64,000 nucleotides of DNA, from assembly GCF_027409185.1 (NCBI RefSeq), contig NC_084462.1, positions 182,394,071 through 182,458,070 of the forward strand, given 5' to 3'. Positions 11,590-23,940 of the stretch are shown piece after piece. A program made the position numbers and the translations under genes. Within the stretch, counting starts at the first letter, position 1, and every line of letters begins with the position of its first letter. A model generated the notes under the pieces. That model saw nothing but the letters and a program-made list of their open reading frames with translations. It did no database searches and had not been told where the DNA came from. This DNA is from Cynocephalus volans (taxonomy: Eukaryota; Chordata; Mammalia; Dermoptera; Cynocephalidae).

Positions 11590-11905
11590 GAACTAATTTG
11601 TTGTCCTTTGCTTATTTCTAAAATGGGGGAACTTCCTGTGGGGACCAGCACTTGAGCCCTGTGGTTGAGCTAAATTGCTGCTTTGCTGCTGATTCCCTGG
11701 GGAAGGCTTTTTGTGCAGCTCAGACTTTAATGGTTGACTTTATAGGTACTTCTGACCCTCGTGAGATCCAGTGCACCCGGGTTGTGTAGAAACTCTGTTT
11801 TTCTCTCATTGTGGCTTCTCCCACCTTCACAAACTCCATAGGTCTCTCCTCCTCTTACCCTGAGCTCTAGCGGCCCCAGCTTGGCTGTCATTGCTATTAA
11901 TGTTA
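11590..11905 (-). mobile_element. L1 5'UTR fragment, related to the composite elements
   Basis: The + strand shares long text with the left composite element at 39455-40125: 'TTGAGCTAAATTGCTGCTTT', 'GAAGGCTTTTTGTGCAGCTC', 'TTAATGGTTGACTTTATAGG', and then 'CTAGCGGCCCCAGCTTGGCT'. Relative to that copy a middle block of about 0.39 kb is missing between 11803 and 11804. This shows that the 5' module occurs as a family beyond the two composite copies. Confidence 0.75.
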
Positions 11906-12049
11906 TTTTTGATAGTATTGCTTTTTTGTACGTGTGTACTCAGTACAGGATCTGGGTTTTTATAGTTTGATATAAAGCTGATTTCAAAAGTGGCTATGGA
12001 GTTGTTTATTATGGGGGCTGCAAAGTGAGGTGGGGACTGGGGGCACACT

Positions 12050-14129
12050 CGGTGGCTTTCTCAGCCTCCTGGGGTCTGGGCAGACCCCATCTTCCTAGTC
12101 TCTGTGTCAAATCCCCAGCCCATCCCAGCACCCAGAGCGCCTCCTGTGGTCCAGGCAGGAGAATGTCCCCTCCCACTTCTCACTTGTGAGCATGAGCTTT
12201 GGAATGTGTAGGGCATGGCCAGTGACTTAATCCTTCTGTACTTTGGCTTCTTAATCTGTAAATAGGGCTGACCCTTTGGGGCTTCTCCCACAGTCCTTTA
12301 CTGAGGATGAGGTGGGTGTGGACTTTGGACCATCATTTAAACTCCATGCAGGGACCCAGGGGCAACTTACTCATATTTCTGCAATTGAGCTGGAAAGCTA
12401 CAGCTGCAAACAGAGGAGACCACAGCTTGTGTTTAGAGATGATTGCAGCGGCCAGGGAAGTGTGGTTCCTCCTCCTCTGCACCCCACTTCTGGCCTAGCA
12501 TTTGGGGAAGAGCCAAGTCCCTGAGGAAGGAAGGGGTAACCTTGATGAATCCATCCCCTAGAGCCCAGGGAGGAGCCCAAGGGAAGCCCGGTGGAGTTGA
12601 GGGTCCCGTGGGAAGGGCCTGGGCGTCAGCGGGCTGGGGACAGAGGGAGCTGGCATGGGAGAGGGGAGACTTTTTCTCGAGAGTTCCATCTGTGGACCGA
12701 TGGGATGAGATGAAGCTCACATCACAGTGGGAAACGCAGGAGAAGGCGGCCAGGGGCAGGGAGGGGACAGCAGCCTGGAGACCCTCTGCCACGTGGCACT
12801 GGCTGTGGGGTCCTGGGCTGGTGTGAGCGTCGCAGGGAGCACTGGCCTCCTGCCGCGGGGTCGGTTTCCAGCAGTGCCCCTCTGCATGCCTGGGCGGGCC
12901 GAGGACCTTGGAGCGAGGTGGGGCCCAGGCTGGGTGGACGTCCCCGGGCAGTGGCAGAGGGGCGGGCGCGCAGCCGGCGACAAGGAAGGGGCGCGGGGAC
13001 ACCTCGGCGGCTCCCGTGTAACTGCCCTATGGGGCGGGCATGTGGGTGGCCCAGGGTCCACCCATGGCTCGTGTCCTGGCCTGCGCTGGGTTCTACACCA
13101 GCCACTTCTCCAGGAAAATCCCAGAAAGGGAAGGATTTGCCCCCAGAGTGGAGGAGGAGTGAGTCATCGGGCTCAGGGACAGAGGGCGGATCGTGGATAG
13201 GGGGCCTCTGCGGGGCAGCTGCTCCGCGTGTGTACACGGACGGAGGCTCCAGGCCACGCAGGCTCCTGTGAGCGGGAGTGGAGGCCGCAGTGCATCGTGG
13301 GACAACAGTGTCCAGGGCCCTCCAGCCCCTCCACCATCCCCGCTGGGAGGGCTCCGGAGCAGCTGGCCAGGCCCTCCCTGAGGGGCTGTGTTGCTTCAGG
13401 CTGACCTCCTGGGAGGCCCAGAAGACACAGAGCAAACAAATACACAGTTCAGGTCCAAGTGCAGGGGACGACAGGGTTAGGGTGATGCTGCAAGGATTGG
13501 GGGGACTCACTGAGGAGGGGACAATTGGTTGGGGACTGCAGACTTGGGGAGGTCCTTTGTGAAGACCTGGGCAGAGCAGTTCAGAGAGGGAGCAGCCTGG
13601 GCCCAGGCCAGGAGGTGGGGACAGGGAAGGATCCGGGTTTTAGAGAAAGAGAGCGGTAGCGGGGCCGGAGGGTGCGGGTGGGGAGCCGAGCCAGACCCTG
13701 TCAGAGGCGAGGGCAGTGTAGGTGGCTGGAGGTTGGCGTTCCTCCCAGCTGTAAACAAAGCATTTGGGATTTATGACTTGGAAAGACCCCTCTGGCTGCT
13801 GCGTGGAGGATGGGGAGCAGATGGGAGGCCCAGAGGCCCCTTAAATGGCTCTGCGTTTCCCCAGGGAGAGATGAGGGCGTCGGAGAGGGCTGTGACTGGA
13901 GCGAGGTGGAGGTGACTCCGTGGTGGGTGCAGGAGGAGCAATTTCTCGAGCCAGTCTGATGGTGGGGTCGCTTCCAGAGATGGGGCAGGCCTGGGAGGGG
14001 AGAGTAGGGCAGGGGACCCTGGGGAGAGATTTGACCAGTTAAGTTTGAGAGGTCTGCAAAGGCAGCGTGGCTCATGACATGGACCAAGACCCAAGTGAGG
14101 GACAGCACTGTGCGTGCGAGGCTCGGGCG
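12050..14129 (+). other. Intergenic, mainly unique GC-rich sequence
   Basis: No supported gene. 12180-12272 has a MIR-like 3' region (GTGACTTAATCCTTCTGTAC, CTTAATCTGTAAATAGG). 13400-13700 resembles an L2 3'UTR weakly. Open frames here are GC-driven. Confidence 0.4.
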
Positions 14130-14455
14130 CCAGGCGCTCTCTCTCACCACTTTGGGGGCATAGTTTTGCACGGCCCCTGGAGGGCGAGTTGGCATATGGG
14201 TCAAGGCGACAAATGCACAAGCCTGCGAGCTGCCACTTCCCTTCCCGGGATTTACCTTATCCATCGTCTAATGTCTGTGCACCGTGACTCAAGTACCAGG
14301 TCAGTCACTTTGGCTATAGCAGCAAAACATAGGAAAGTCCCTAGATGTCCATCAGCAGACACCAGGGAAACAACCGCACTGCTCCCGAACAGTGGGGTCC
14401 TGTGCAGCTGTAAATAATGACGTTCTCTCTGTTCTGATTTGAAAATTGAGAACAC
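14130..14455 (+). repeat. Left arm of an inverted repeat pair (old L1-like)
   Basis: Shares text in opposite orientation with 18873-19168: 'AAATGCACAAGCCTGCGAGC', 'TGACTCAAGTACCAGGTCAG', 'CCCTAGATGTCCATCAGCAG' and 'CAACCGCACTGCTCCCGAAC'. The 'GATGTCCATCAGCAGA' text resembles an old L1 3' region. Confidence 0.7.
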
Positions 14456-15859
14456 ATAGTGTTAAGGGGAAAAAAGCACAATGCAGAACAGAGTTTGTGG
14501 TGTGCTGCTTTCAAACAGACGAAAACAGAAAGGGAAATGTACACATGTATACATAGGGCTGACACAGAGCTCCAAGGAGGGAGCAAATCTGGAAGAATTC
14601 CTGCACACCCCCAAACCAGGCGTGGGAGTCCAGCCTCGCTGGAGGGGACGCAGCCTTGGCCAAGTTCACTGAGGTGCTGCCAGCAGAACTAGTCAGAAAG
14701 GCACCTTCTGGGATGTCATGCAAGCTGTGCTCAGTTGGGTTTTGCATCTCAGAACTCGCTGCAAAGCCACTAAGGGGGTGCCGGGGGAAGCTGTCCATGG
14801 GAAGATGCCATGCAGGTGACGAGCCAGCAAACCCAAGTGAACAAGAAAATCCCCTTCCTCCTTTATTGTCCCTCGAGCGCCCTCTGCTGACGAAGCTCAG
14901 CACTCTGCCAGCAGGCAAGGGAGAAAAGTTCCAGAATCCCCAAGCTGGGCAATGAAAGATGGGTTTGGAGCTGACAGGCAGTAGATAGAAAATGGGCACT
15001 CAGCTTCCATATGTACTCTTCTGCACACATTTAACCTTTTAGGAAAATTTCTACCAAACGCAATACATCTATCCTTCCTGCGTGTGAAGACAGGCTCACT
15101 CTCCAAAACCAGGGCACAGTGGGGACACAGTGCCGACAGTTACTGTGTCCATTGCTGGCTGTACTATTTACTCCTCTAAGTCAGTGACAGTCCATGGAAT
15201 ACTCTGTTACATAAAGACTATAAAGACTGAGTTGTAACGTTAATCTCCAACAAATAGTATATACAATAAAAGTGCAAGGAGAAGAGGAAAATGTTAGGAT
15301 ATACAAACACATCCATAAAACAAGCAAAGAAAACACGGCAAAGCGGCCATGGTCCTTGCTCCTGTGGGGCTGGAGCCCGTGCTCAGTACCTGCGATTCCT
15401 CTCCCGTTATGCATGCAGCTTCCTTCTTCCAATACTCATCCTGTATTTACCTCCCCCTCGGCCAGGACCTCAGCTAGTTGGGCATCTTTACTTGATAAAA
15501 CGACCCAAACTTTCCTTCCTAAAGAGTCTGAGTCCTCAATTATCTTGCCCTTTTACGGTTGATGTAGTTTTCCATTAACCTTTTCTATTGGTCATGCAAG
15601 TAGTAAGAAGTGTTGCTGAAAATCCCCTGCTTTCCAGACACAATCCTCTTTGTGCTTACTGTGTGGCAACCCAATTCCTCTTCCGTAGTCAGGATCAGTC
15701 ACTCCAGCAAGTAGAGCAATCACTTGGTAGGTCTTTTTGGTTCTGTGGCCTAATGAGCCAAAAATGGCCAGGTGGCAGTATCATCTTTCAGTGAAATGAG
15801 ATCATTGCTGTCTGTCCTGGTTGAAATATGCTCCCTGCAGGGCCTAAGTCCTTCAAATC
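14456..15859 (+). other. Intergenic, no gene recognised
   Basis: Unique-looking sequence with moderate AT content. No splice-linked frames, RNA gene or clear repeat recognised. Confidence 0.35.
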
Positions 15860-16420
15860 AGCAGAACTCAAAGTGGGACAGGAAGCAAACATCTTGCCAG
15901 TGGAGTAGTCATAAGAGAACTCACCCTACTTCCACCCCTTGGTTCCTGGACCCAGGTATTTTGCCTATGGCTGAAATCAGAAAGTGGTCTCTGATTCAAA
16001 GCATATATGGAATTCTGAAAAACCAAGCCCCATCCTTCCTGAGTGTTGTGTCCCAACTGGCACTGTGACCAAATCTTCAATAAGTTACTCAGCCTTTTGA
16101 TTAGGCCAGCCACTTCCGGGTGATGGGGTATGCAAATTCCATGGCCACGAGCCCAGGGCTGCATTTCCCTGGAAGTGAAATGAATTCCTTGGTCAGAAGC
16201 AATGCTGTGTGGACTACCACATGGTGGATGAGGCATCCCATGAGCCTGCCCACATTCCTCCTGCTCTGCTCTCCCCTCAAAACTGGCTACCTCATGGGGG
16301 CTCTGTAGGTGGGTCACAGTCGCACAAAATGTGTTGCTTCTGAAAACCAAAATAGGCCTTCCAAGCATTTGCCTTTTTTGCATGGTAGGTAGTGAGAGAT
16401 GCAGCAACTTACCTTCCACC
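15860..16420 (-). pseudogene. ERV-L pol (integrase) remnant
   Basis: The - strand gives an integrase-like translation in broken frames, including ASDQGIHFTSREM around one catalytic Asp and HHPEVAGLIKRL where Glu is expected but Lys is found. It is a class III (ERV-L) fossil without an intact frame. A second ERV-L stretch lies at 58400-59700. Confidence 0.65.
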
Positions 16421-16624
16421 TTAGAGGAAATATTTCAAAATTCTTCAGACCAAATAACCCCCTAGAAGCTTAGAAATCATGGGCCCCAACTTTTTTGGTT
16501 TATCACCCATCCTCTGTTTGATAGAAATTTTATTAAGGCCTCTAAAGTACTTGCTGTTTTCTGTTTATCAGATCCAATCATCCATGTGGTGGGCCAGCGT
16601 GATGTTTTGTGGAATGTTAAGATA

Positions 16625-16870
16625 ATAAAGATCAGTTCATAGAGGCAGGAAGTAGCATGGGGGTTGCCAGGGGCTGGGCGCAGGGCGAATGTGGAGTTCC
16701 TGTAGAATGTGTATAGAGCTTCAGCTTGGTAAGGCGAAAGAGTTCTGGAGATGGACAGTGGTGGTGGTTGCAGAACAATGTGAAGTTCCTTAATGCCACT
16801 GAACTGTGCACTTAAAAATGGTTAAAATGGGAGGTTTTATGTTATGTATATTTTACCACAATTAAATAGA
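16625..16870 (+). repeat. Old L1 3' end
   Basis: Text 'GGTTGCCAGGGGCTGGGCGC', 'ACTGTGCACTTAAAAATGGT' and 'TGTATATTTTACCACAATTA' is characteristic of ancient L1M 3' ends, ending in an A-rich tail. Confidence 0.75.
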
Positions 16871-18872
16871 ATAAATAAAAGAAAAAAGGAAAAAAGGAAA
16901 TAAGGGATAGGTTAAAAGAAAAGACTTTTGTGTTTTTACTTGGCTACATTTAAAAAATCTGTATTATTACCTCGATACTATGAGTGGTCAAAAGATTAGC
17001 AGCACTGATGTCACCTGGAAGAGTTTTGGAATGGCCGAATGCCTGCCTCAGACCGACTGGATCAGAGTCTGTAACTGAACAAGCCCCGGGTCACTCATAT
17101 GCAAATTAAATAGTTTTTCTCAGGTTTTTTTGAAGTACAAGGTACAAACAATAAAGTTTACTAAAGTAAAAAATGAAAAAATAATAATGATCTCTGTGGA
17201 CTATATTGCAGCAGACAGCAGGAGAATTTCCACAGTGACGAGGTAACATTGTGAAGGTGTACTGTTGGCCCTGCCAGGTAAAAGCAAACTGTTTCTGGTG
17301 GACCTTGAAAATTAGCGTGGAGAAAAAGACATTAGCTAGGCCAGTAGCTGCATACCAAGCACCCGGGGCCAGGTCGATTTGCTCCGGTAAAGGTGCTACA
17401 AACAGCAGCTGCAAGTGGAGTCACTACCTGATCATGTTTCTTATAGTTCACGGTCATTCCAAGGTCTGTCCAACATCTGCACAGACTGCCTGGTGAGTTA
17501 CATGTATAGGAATGTGATAGGTCTTCCCATCGCTGCTTCTTTCAAGTCTTCAGGCGGCATTAATCTCTGCAGTTACTCAGGGATGCAGTCAGGGCCAGGA
17601 CTAGGGGAAGCGCGTGAGGCCTCAGGGCACAAGATCTCCAAGGAGGTGCTCAAGCTCAGGGTCATGTGTTTCAATTCTGTGCCCAAGTACCTCACTCTTA
17701 AGGGGACCCTCACTCCCAAGGCTGCACAAATGCAGTTATGGAAATTAATATATGCATTCACTGTTGGTGGGGCCATAACTGAGCACAGACTTTCTGGAGG
17801 GCATCTGATTGTTTATTTTTAAAAATTAAATCTCAAGGTTTCAAAAGCATCTCATTGCTTCTCACAAATTTGTTCTTTGTGAATTTTTAAAATTTCAATT
17901 TACGTTTACACCAGAGTAAACACACGAACATAGTTTAAAAAGACAAATAACAGTCTAGACTTACATCACATGCCAGTCTCGTGCCCCCTGCCACCACCAC
18001 CCCAGGCAGCCCTTACTCCTCTCCCATGTCTCCTGGTCCTCCACTGAGCTGTTACCACGTAGGTCTTGAACGATTATCTTTCAGCTTATTACCAGTCTTT
18101 TCATAGTTTTAGCCGATACTGTGACTCAGACCTTTTCCCTGTGAAAATGATCTTATTAGGTCCGGGGCATAAAATGTAAACCTAGTGAGTTTTGTATATT
18201 TGTCTTGTAATCAGTGACCTTCCCAGATTCTGTCGTTTGTTCTACGAGGCACTTAGTTTGGTCTCTTTGGTATTCTGAGTGATCACTCCTATTAGTTCAG
18301 CGGCATCATACATTCACACATGCATTGTGTGATGTCTGTGTAAAGTACACATACCGTGTGCGATGCGCATATAACGTGTGTGCAGACTGTTGGTAGACAA
18401 TCACACTGTTTGTTGGGGGTGTGGGGGATAAATGACCTACCTAGGCATAGCCTGGGCGTGGCAGGCCAGTGTGCCCACAAATCATCATCGTTGCTGAAGA
18501 AGCCAGTGTGAAGACTGTGGCTCAGCTGCAGACCACGGGCAGCCCGTGGGAGCACCACTGCTGGACAGACGTGCCCCTGCCTGTGGGCAGCCAGGCTTCC
18601 CTTGGGCAGACTCCTCCTTGGAGACTTAAGAAGGAGAACCAAATGAATTTAGCAAAAAAGCAGGGAGAAAGGGGCTTACTGCCCTCACCCAACTGCCGGC
18701 AGGTGAGTCCCTCCTTCTCCTGGGCTGGGGGTGGGTTTGGGGGTAGGGAAGGGTGAGAGAGACGAAGCCAGGCCGGGGTCACGCCCCTCCACAAAGGAGT
18801 GACCCACACATCACCTGCTGCTCCGCACCTGGGTGTCCCCCCTCGCTTGTGTTTCGGAGCAATTCCTGCCTC
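16871..18872 (+). other. Intergenic, no gene recognised
   Basis: AT-rich intergenic sequence with some L1M-like words. No gene, RNA or clean mobile element could be supported. Confidence 0.35.
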
Positions 18873-19168
18873 AGAATAGAGAGAACGTCCTCGTTATTTA
18901 CAGCTGCACAGGACCCCACTGTTCGGGAGCAGTGCGGTTGTTTCCCTGGTGTCTGCTGATGGACATCTAGGGACTTCACTATGTTTTGCTGCTCCAGCCG
19001 AAGTGACTGACCTGGTACTTGAGTCACGGTGCATGACAAACAAGGTAAACTTCGAGAAAGGGAGTGGCCGGCTCGCAGGCTTGTGCATTTGTCGCCTTGA
19101 CCCATATGCCAACTCACCCTCCAGGGGCCGTGCAAAACTGTGCCCCTGAAGAGGTGAGAGAGAGCACC
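18873..19168 (-). repeat. Right arm of the inverted repeat pair
   Basis: Reverse complement of 14130-14455 with moderate divergence (GTTCGGGAGCAGTGCGGTTG, CTGCTGATGGACATCTAGGG, GGCTCGCAGGCTTGTGCATT). The two arms are about 4.4 kb apart. Confidence 0.7.
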
Positions 19169-19184
19169 TGGCACCTGAGCCTCG

Positions 19185-19440
19185 CTGCTGTAAAATGCTA
19201 AATAATGTCAGCGAAGCAGACCAGTCGGTACCTGGGGATGGGGGAGCAGGGCGGGATGGGAGGGGGATTACAAAGATACATGACAGAACTTTTGGTCACA
19301 ATGAATATGTTTATTATCTTTACTGTTGTGATAGTTTCACGAGAATATACACATAGAAACATTTATTAACCGTATGCTTTTAACTATTTGTAGCTTACTG
19401 CATGTCAATTATTTCTCAATAAAGCTGCTAAGAAAAACCA
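19185..19440 (+). repeat. Old L1 3' end
   Basis: Ends 'CATGTCAATTATTTCTCAAT' then 'AAAGCTGCTAAGAAAAA', the usual L1M 3' terminus. Confidence 0.65.
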
Positions 19441-19647
19441 TGGATGCTTTTTTTTTCTCATCAGATTCTCAGAAAAATAAACAAGATCACTGCTTCTAGT
19501 TCTGTCAAAGTTGTAATGAAACTGGCTCCCCATTAGTGAAAAAATAAATTGGCATAGCCCTTTTTATAATTAATTTTTGCAGTATTCATTTAAAAAGTGT
19601 TTCTATTCTTTGTGAAGGAAAAATTATACAGTCTCCTTATTCAGCTG

Positions 19648-19650
<3 letters not shown>

Positions 19651-19685
<35 letters not shown>

Positions 19686-19707
19686 TTGTGTGTGTGTGTG
19701 TGTGTGG
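19651..19707 (+). repeat. (ATT)n(GT)n compound microsatellite
   Basis: About eleven ATT units are followed by about ten GT units. Confidence 0.9.
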
Positions 19708-19788
19708 TTTGCTGGTGCAGGGATGGAACCCTGGGCCTCAGTGTTTGTCAGTACCATGCTCTGACCAACTGAGCAAACAGCCAGCCCT
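19708..19788 (-). mobile_element. Monomeric tRNA-Ile-like SINE
   Basis: The reverse strand carries GGCTGGCTGTTTGCTCAGTT and a GGTTCCATCCC box, the degenerate SINE head. It lies beside the microsatellite, which may have grown from its tail. Confidence 0.75.
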
Positions 19789-19869
19789 TAGCTGTTATTA
19801 ATTATGATCCTATTAACTTATTTCTCTTTTTGTCTCAGTAAAATTGAGCTCCACAGGTCTATTTGTTGT

Positions 19870-19972
19870 TTCCTTTTTTTTTTTTTAAAGATGACCTGTA
19901 AGGGGATCTTAACCCTTGACTTGGTGTTGTCAGCACCACGCTCTCCCAAGTGAGCTACAGGCCAGCCCCTGT
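19870..19972 (-). mobile_element. tRNA-related SINE (second-half type)
   Basis: The reverse strand reads GGGGCTGGCCTGTAGCTCAC, then GGTGCTGACAACACCAAGTC and AGGGTTAAGATCCCC, ending in an A-run. Same unit as the right half of the dimeric SINE at 9875. Confidence 0.8.
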
Positions 19973-19993
19973 GTGTTGTTTCTAAGGCCAATT

Positions 19994-20400
19994 GTCTTAG
20001 TCTGTTTTGTGTTGCTATAACAGAACTACCTGAGACTGGGTGATTTATAAAGCACAGAGGTTTATTTGGTTTACAATTCTGCGACAGCTGCATCTGGCTT
20101 GGGCCTCAGGCTGCTACTACTCATGGTGGAAAGTGGCAGGCAGCCAGCAGGTACAAGCAGATCACATGGCGAGAGGAAGCAAGAGAGAGAGGGGGGAGGT
20201 GCCAGCGTCTTTTAAACAACCAGCTCTTGCAGGAACTAATAGAGCAAGAACTCACTCATTACTCCCCCCACCGAGGGAGAGCATTAATCCATTCATGAGG
20301 GATCCACCCCCATGACCCAAACTGCCACACTGGAGATCAAATTTCCTTGAGTTCTGGGAGGACAATACATCCAAACTCCATCACCAACTAATGAGTTTCC
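19994..20400 (-). mobile_element. MaLR LTR (MST/THE1-like)
   Basis: The + strand reads TTAGTCTGTTTTGTGTTGCT, TGAGACTGGGTGATTTATAA and later CCATTCATGAGGGATCCACC, the reverse of an MST/THE1-type LTR. Confidence 0.75.
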
Positions 20401-21539
20401 AGAACATGACCTTAAAGATGAAAACATACATCATTAGCAAAAGGAACCTAAGACAGAGTTAAACATATCCCCTTTTCCCTGAAATGGTGGAGGGGAAGGC
20501 ATCATTTTGAATTATAAAATTGGATCAAAGAACTTGATTGGCTAAGGTGTTGAATTAAGGCCTTTTACAAGAGTATAAATCTTGTCTTACTGTGCAAAAC
20601 TGGGACTTGCATGAAGAGTCATAACTGTTACCAACTTGCTCACTTACCGATTACAGTGAATCTGTTATTTAAATAGAATAACCTTACAATGTTTCTAAGA
20701 CTTTAGAATTTGTGGCCATGGCTTTTGAAAATAACATCAAACAACCCGGAATTCTGCTTGTTTTGTTCCTTGACAATATCTGGCCTCAGTAGCTGTGTTG
20801 TAACCACATTCCCGGATTCCCAAGCAGTGCAGGTGCCTGGGACGCTTCTCACACACACAGAGGCGATTCACGTCTCTGCCCAATTCCTCATCTTGATAAA
20901 GAGATTGAGAGTCTTATCTCACCTTGAACATTATCTTTGAGGTAATAATTCTCCTTCTAGGGGGTGTATGTTATCAGAAGTAATAGGATAAACATTTGTC
21001 ATTATATATACAAGGATTCTCATTGTAGGGAAAACCGGAAACTCCCAAAATATCCAGAAAGAGGGGAAGGGCGAGCGATCACGTTACACAACACAGCGTG
21101 GCCTCTGTCAAGTGAGGCAGGTCTGCTGGCACCGATGGGCCTGGTGGGTTGGATGCCCGTGTAGACGTGTCCACACGAGGGTTAGGAGGCAGTGCCCCTG
21201 GGGAGGGGTTAGGGACAGGCTGAGGGGAGGGGCGGTGTCCGAGGCGCGTTTCATGTCATTCTTTACGATGTAAGGGATGGTGGGTGACTGCTCCTATTTT
21301 GAGAACGAAACAGTACTTTATACAAACTTGCTGGGGAAAGGCTCTTGCTTAGGAAGCGCTCACAGCTGCAGGGCTTGAATTCCTTATTCTGATATTTAGT
21401 CTGGACATTTTCTACAAAAAGTACTTTTGAAACTAGAAAATAATTTTTAAAAGAAAACTCTGTGGGATAGACTCCTACAATTTTACTGAGGTGAGCACGC
21501 CTAGGATCTTACCTAAAAGTGAGACTCACACCCACGTGG
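20401..21539 (+). other. Intergenic, no gene recognised
   Basis: AT-rich sequence, partly like old L1 3' text around 21000-21450. Nothing firm is seen. Confidence 0.35.
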
Positions 21540-21800
21540 CGTGTGCCCGAGCCACGGGGCGGGGCCACCCAGGGGGCGGGGCCGGGGCTTCTCCCGACGG
21601 GATTGGCCAATCCCGCTGTCACTTAGGCTGGTGGGTGGGGCGGGAGCGCCTTCCCCTCTAAGGGCCGGGCTGGCTCAGTGCTGTCGCCCAGACCCTGGTC
21701 TGCCGCCGGCGCGGGGACACCCAGGAGGGGAGGGCGGGCCCAGGCCGGTGGCCCGAGGACGGTTTCCTCTCCCCTGCCCCTGCTCCCTGTCCAATAGAAC
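21540..21800. promoter_or_regulatory. Small CpG island with GC boxes and paired CCAAT boxes
   Basis: Two GGGGCGGGGCC-type GC boxes (near 21556 and 21573) are followed by a perfect 16-bp palindrome GGGATTGGCCAATCCC at 21599-21614 that presents a CCAAT box on each strand. CpG density is well above the neighbours. It is promoter-like, but no linked coding exon is seen. Confidence 0.5.
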
Positions 21801-21873
21801 CCCCGACCCTGATGTGAGCAGGAGCCCTCGGGTCCTTCCCCAGGCCCAGCAGGGCCTTGAGAGTCAACTTTTT

Positions 21874-22015
21874 TTTTTTTTTTTTGTCGTTTTTTCGTGA
21901 CCGGCACTCAGCCAGTGAGTGCACTGGTCAGTCCTATATAGGATCCGAACCCGCGGCGGGAGCGTTGCTGCGCTCCCAGCGCAGCACTCTACCAAGTGCG
22001 CCACGGGCTCGGCCC
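21874..22015 (-). mobile_element. Dimeric tRNA-related SINE (CYN-like)
   Basis: The reverse strand starts GGGCCGAGCCCGTGGCGCAC and carries GGGTTCGGATCCTATATAGG, then CACTCACTGGCTGAGTGCCG and an A-run. TSD GAGAGTCAACTTTTT at 21859-21873 and 22016-22030. Confidence 0.88.
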
Positions 22016-22554
22016 GAGAGTCAACTTTTTATCGGTGAGGGGCTCTGCGTCGGCTGCACCCCACCCTGGCTGGGGAAGGGGCACCTCTGTCAGATGCCTC
22101 TGTCCCCGAGTCTCTCCCCTGAAAGCAGGGAGCATGTCGGTCCATCCACTTTAGGTGGAATTTGGAAGCACAGGAGAGGAAGGGGAACTCTTATTTTTCC
22201 AAACTGACCCAAGGATTGTTCCAGAATTGTTTGGCAAGGGCTGTTGCCAGAAATAGTGTTGGGAGCCCCAAGGTTGGAAGGGTGGGCTGAGGCGGTGGGG
22301 TGCGTCTGCCCAGGAGAGAGTGGGGACGGAGACGTGGCCATGGGCCCCGGCCAGCCCTCTGCCTGTGCACCGGGAGGAGAGGGTCTGAGTCCTGGGGAAG
22401 CAGAGCTGGGGTCAGCCAGGCGGGGGGCGGGGGGCACAGAAGCTGGGTCAGCCGTGGAGACACCCAGGGAGAGGCACGCAGCCCCCGGATGCTGGGGCAG
22501 GGGCTGGGCTGGGCCTCCGTTCAGTTGTTCCCTCGCCTGTGAGATGGAATACAG

Positions 22555-22985
22555 TCGCCCCCCTCAGCCGTGGGGTACGTCCGCCACCCCCAGGGCATGC
22601 CGGACACCGTGGTGGCTCTGAACTCCATATACACACACTGTGTTTTCCCTATACGCACATACCTATGGCAGAGCTAAATTTACACACTAGGCACAGCAAG
22701 AGACGAGCGGCAGTATCTAATAGAACAATTATAGCAATGTAGTGTCACCACGGTCACACGAGGGGGCTCTCTCCCCAGAAACGTCTCAGTGTGCTGTACT
22801 GCCCCTTCTTGTGAAGAAGGGATGGAATGGGACAGCGCACGGTTTCATTTCGTCATGCTACTTGGAACAGTGCGAAATTTAAAAGGTATGGATCATTTCT
22901 GGAATTTTCCACGTAATATTTTTGGGCCTCTGTTGGCTGTGAGCGGCTGGAGCTGTGCAACGATGAGGGTGGCGGACCGCGGTCT
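22555..22985 (-). mobile_element. Tigger/pogo-like DNA transposon fragment
   Basis: Text such as CAGTCGCCCCCCTCAGCCGT at one side and 'GATCATTTCTGGAATTTTCC...AATATTTTTGGGC' at the other resembles a non-autonomous Tigger element. It is diverged, the strand is uncertain and there is no transposase. Confidence 0.45.
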
Positions 22986-23940
22986 GCACGGGGCCTTCCC
23001 CGCAGGCTTTGGCGAGAGCAGGATGACACAGCACAGTCCCACGGGGAGAGGCAACACCCTGCGAACCCCTGGCTGTCATGGCTCTGGGTCCCCCTTTCCA
23101 ACGCTGTCCTGATGGCACATGTCCTAGGTCAACCTTGTTCCTGCGACTCTGTCCCTCAGATCCCTGCCCCGGGGGCTCAGGGGACAAGGTCTGGACTGTC
23201 CCAGTCTTTCGTGAGTGCCCAGTGCTGCCCAGGTTCTTCCAAAGACCAGAAATCCCCATGATGCCCTGGGAAAGGCAGGCAGCTCCAGGGAAGGTTGTGG
23301 CCACCACTCGGAGCATCGGGACAGGCAGTGGCCCCAGGGACTGCCCACGACTGGGGGATATTCAGCTTCACAGAGGGAGTGGCCCTGGACCACTGTGGGG
23401 CAGCAGAAACTGTAGAGACAGCTCTGGGGGATACAGAAACCCTCTATCCCAGGGGATCCTGCAGAAGAACAGGGTCCCCTAGCCGAGAGGCAGCCGGGCC
23501 CTGGTCTGGGGTTGCAGGAGGCTCCCTGGGCAACCGCAGGCCCAGCCACTGATGTAGAAACAGGCAGAGGCACGGCTTCTCCTCCACCGAGCTGGTGTCG
23601 CCCCCTAGCGGTGGCAACTGGCCTTGTTCTGGGCACCCTCCCAGCCCTTCGCCCACGTTCTTGGTTGCTCCGTCTTCTGACGCTGTGGGTCGGTGGTATA
23701 TGACCCCGTTCTCATGACAGAGGTGTCCAGGCAGCTCTTCAGCACCTGATGACAAAGAAAATCAGTCCAAAGGAAATCATAGACTATAATAGTTTTTGCT
23801 AAAGTATCCCCTGAAACAATTTTGAAATCTGCAGACCATCTCACAATTTTTATGTCAACGTAAAACATAAGTTTAAACTTGTTACACTTCTCATGTGTAA
23901 TGGAGATGAAATAAAGATTACTCAAAGCACCATGAATGCA
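22986..23940 (+). other. Intergenic unique sequence
   Basis: GC-rich unique DNA. The moderately long open frames overlap on both strands and show no family signature. Confidence 0.35.
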
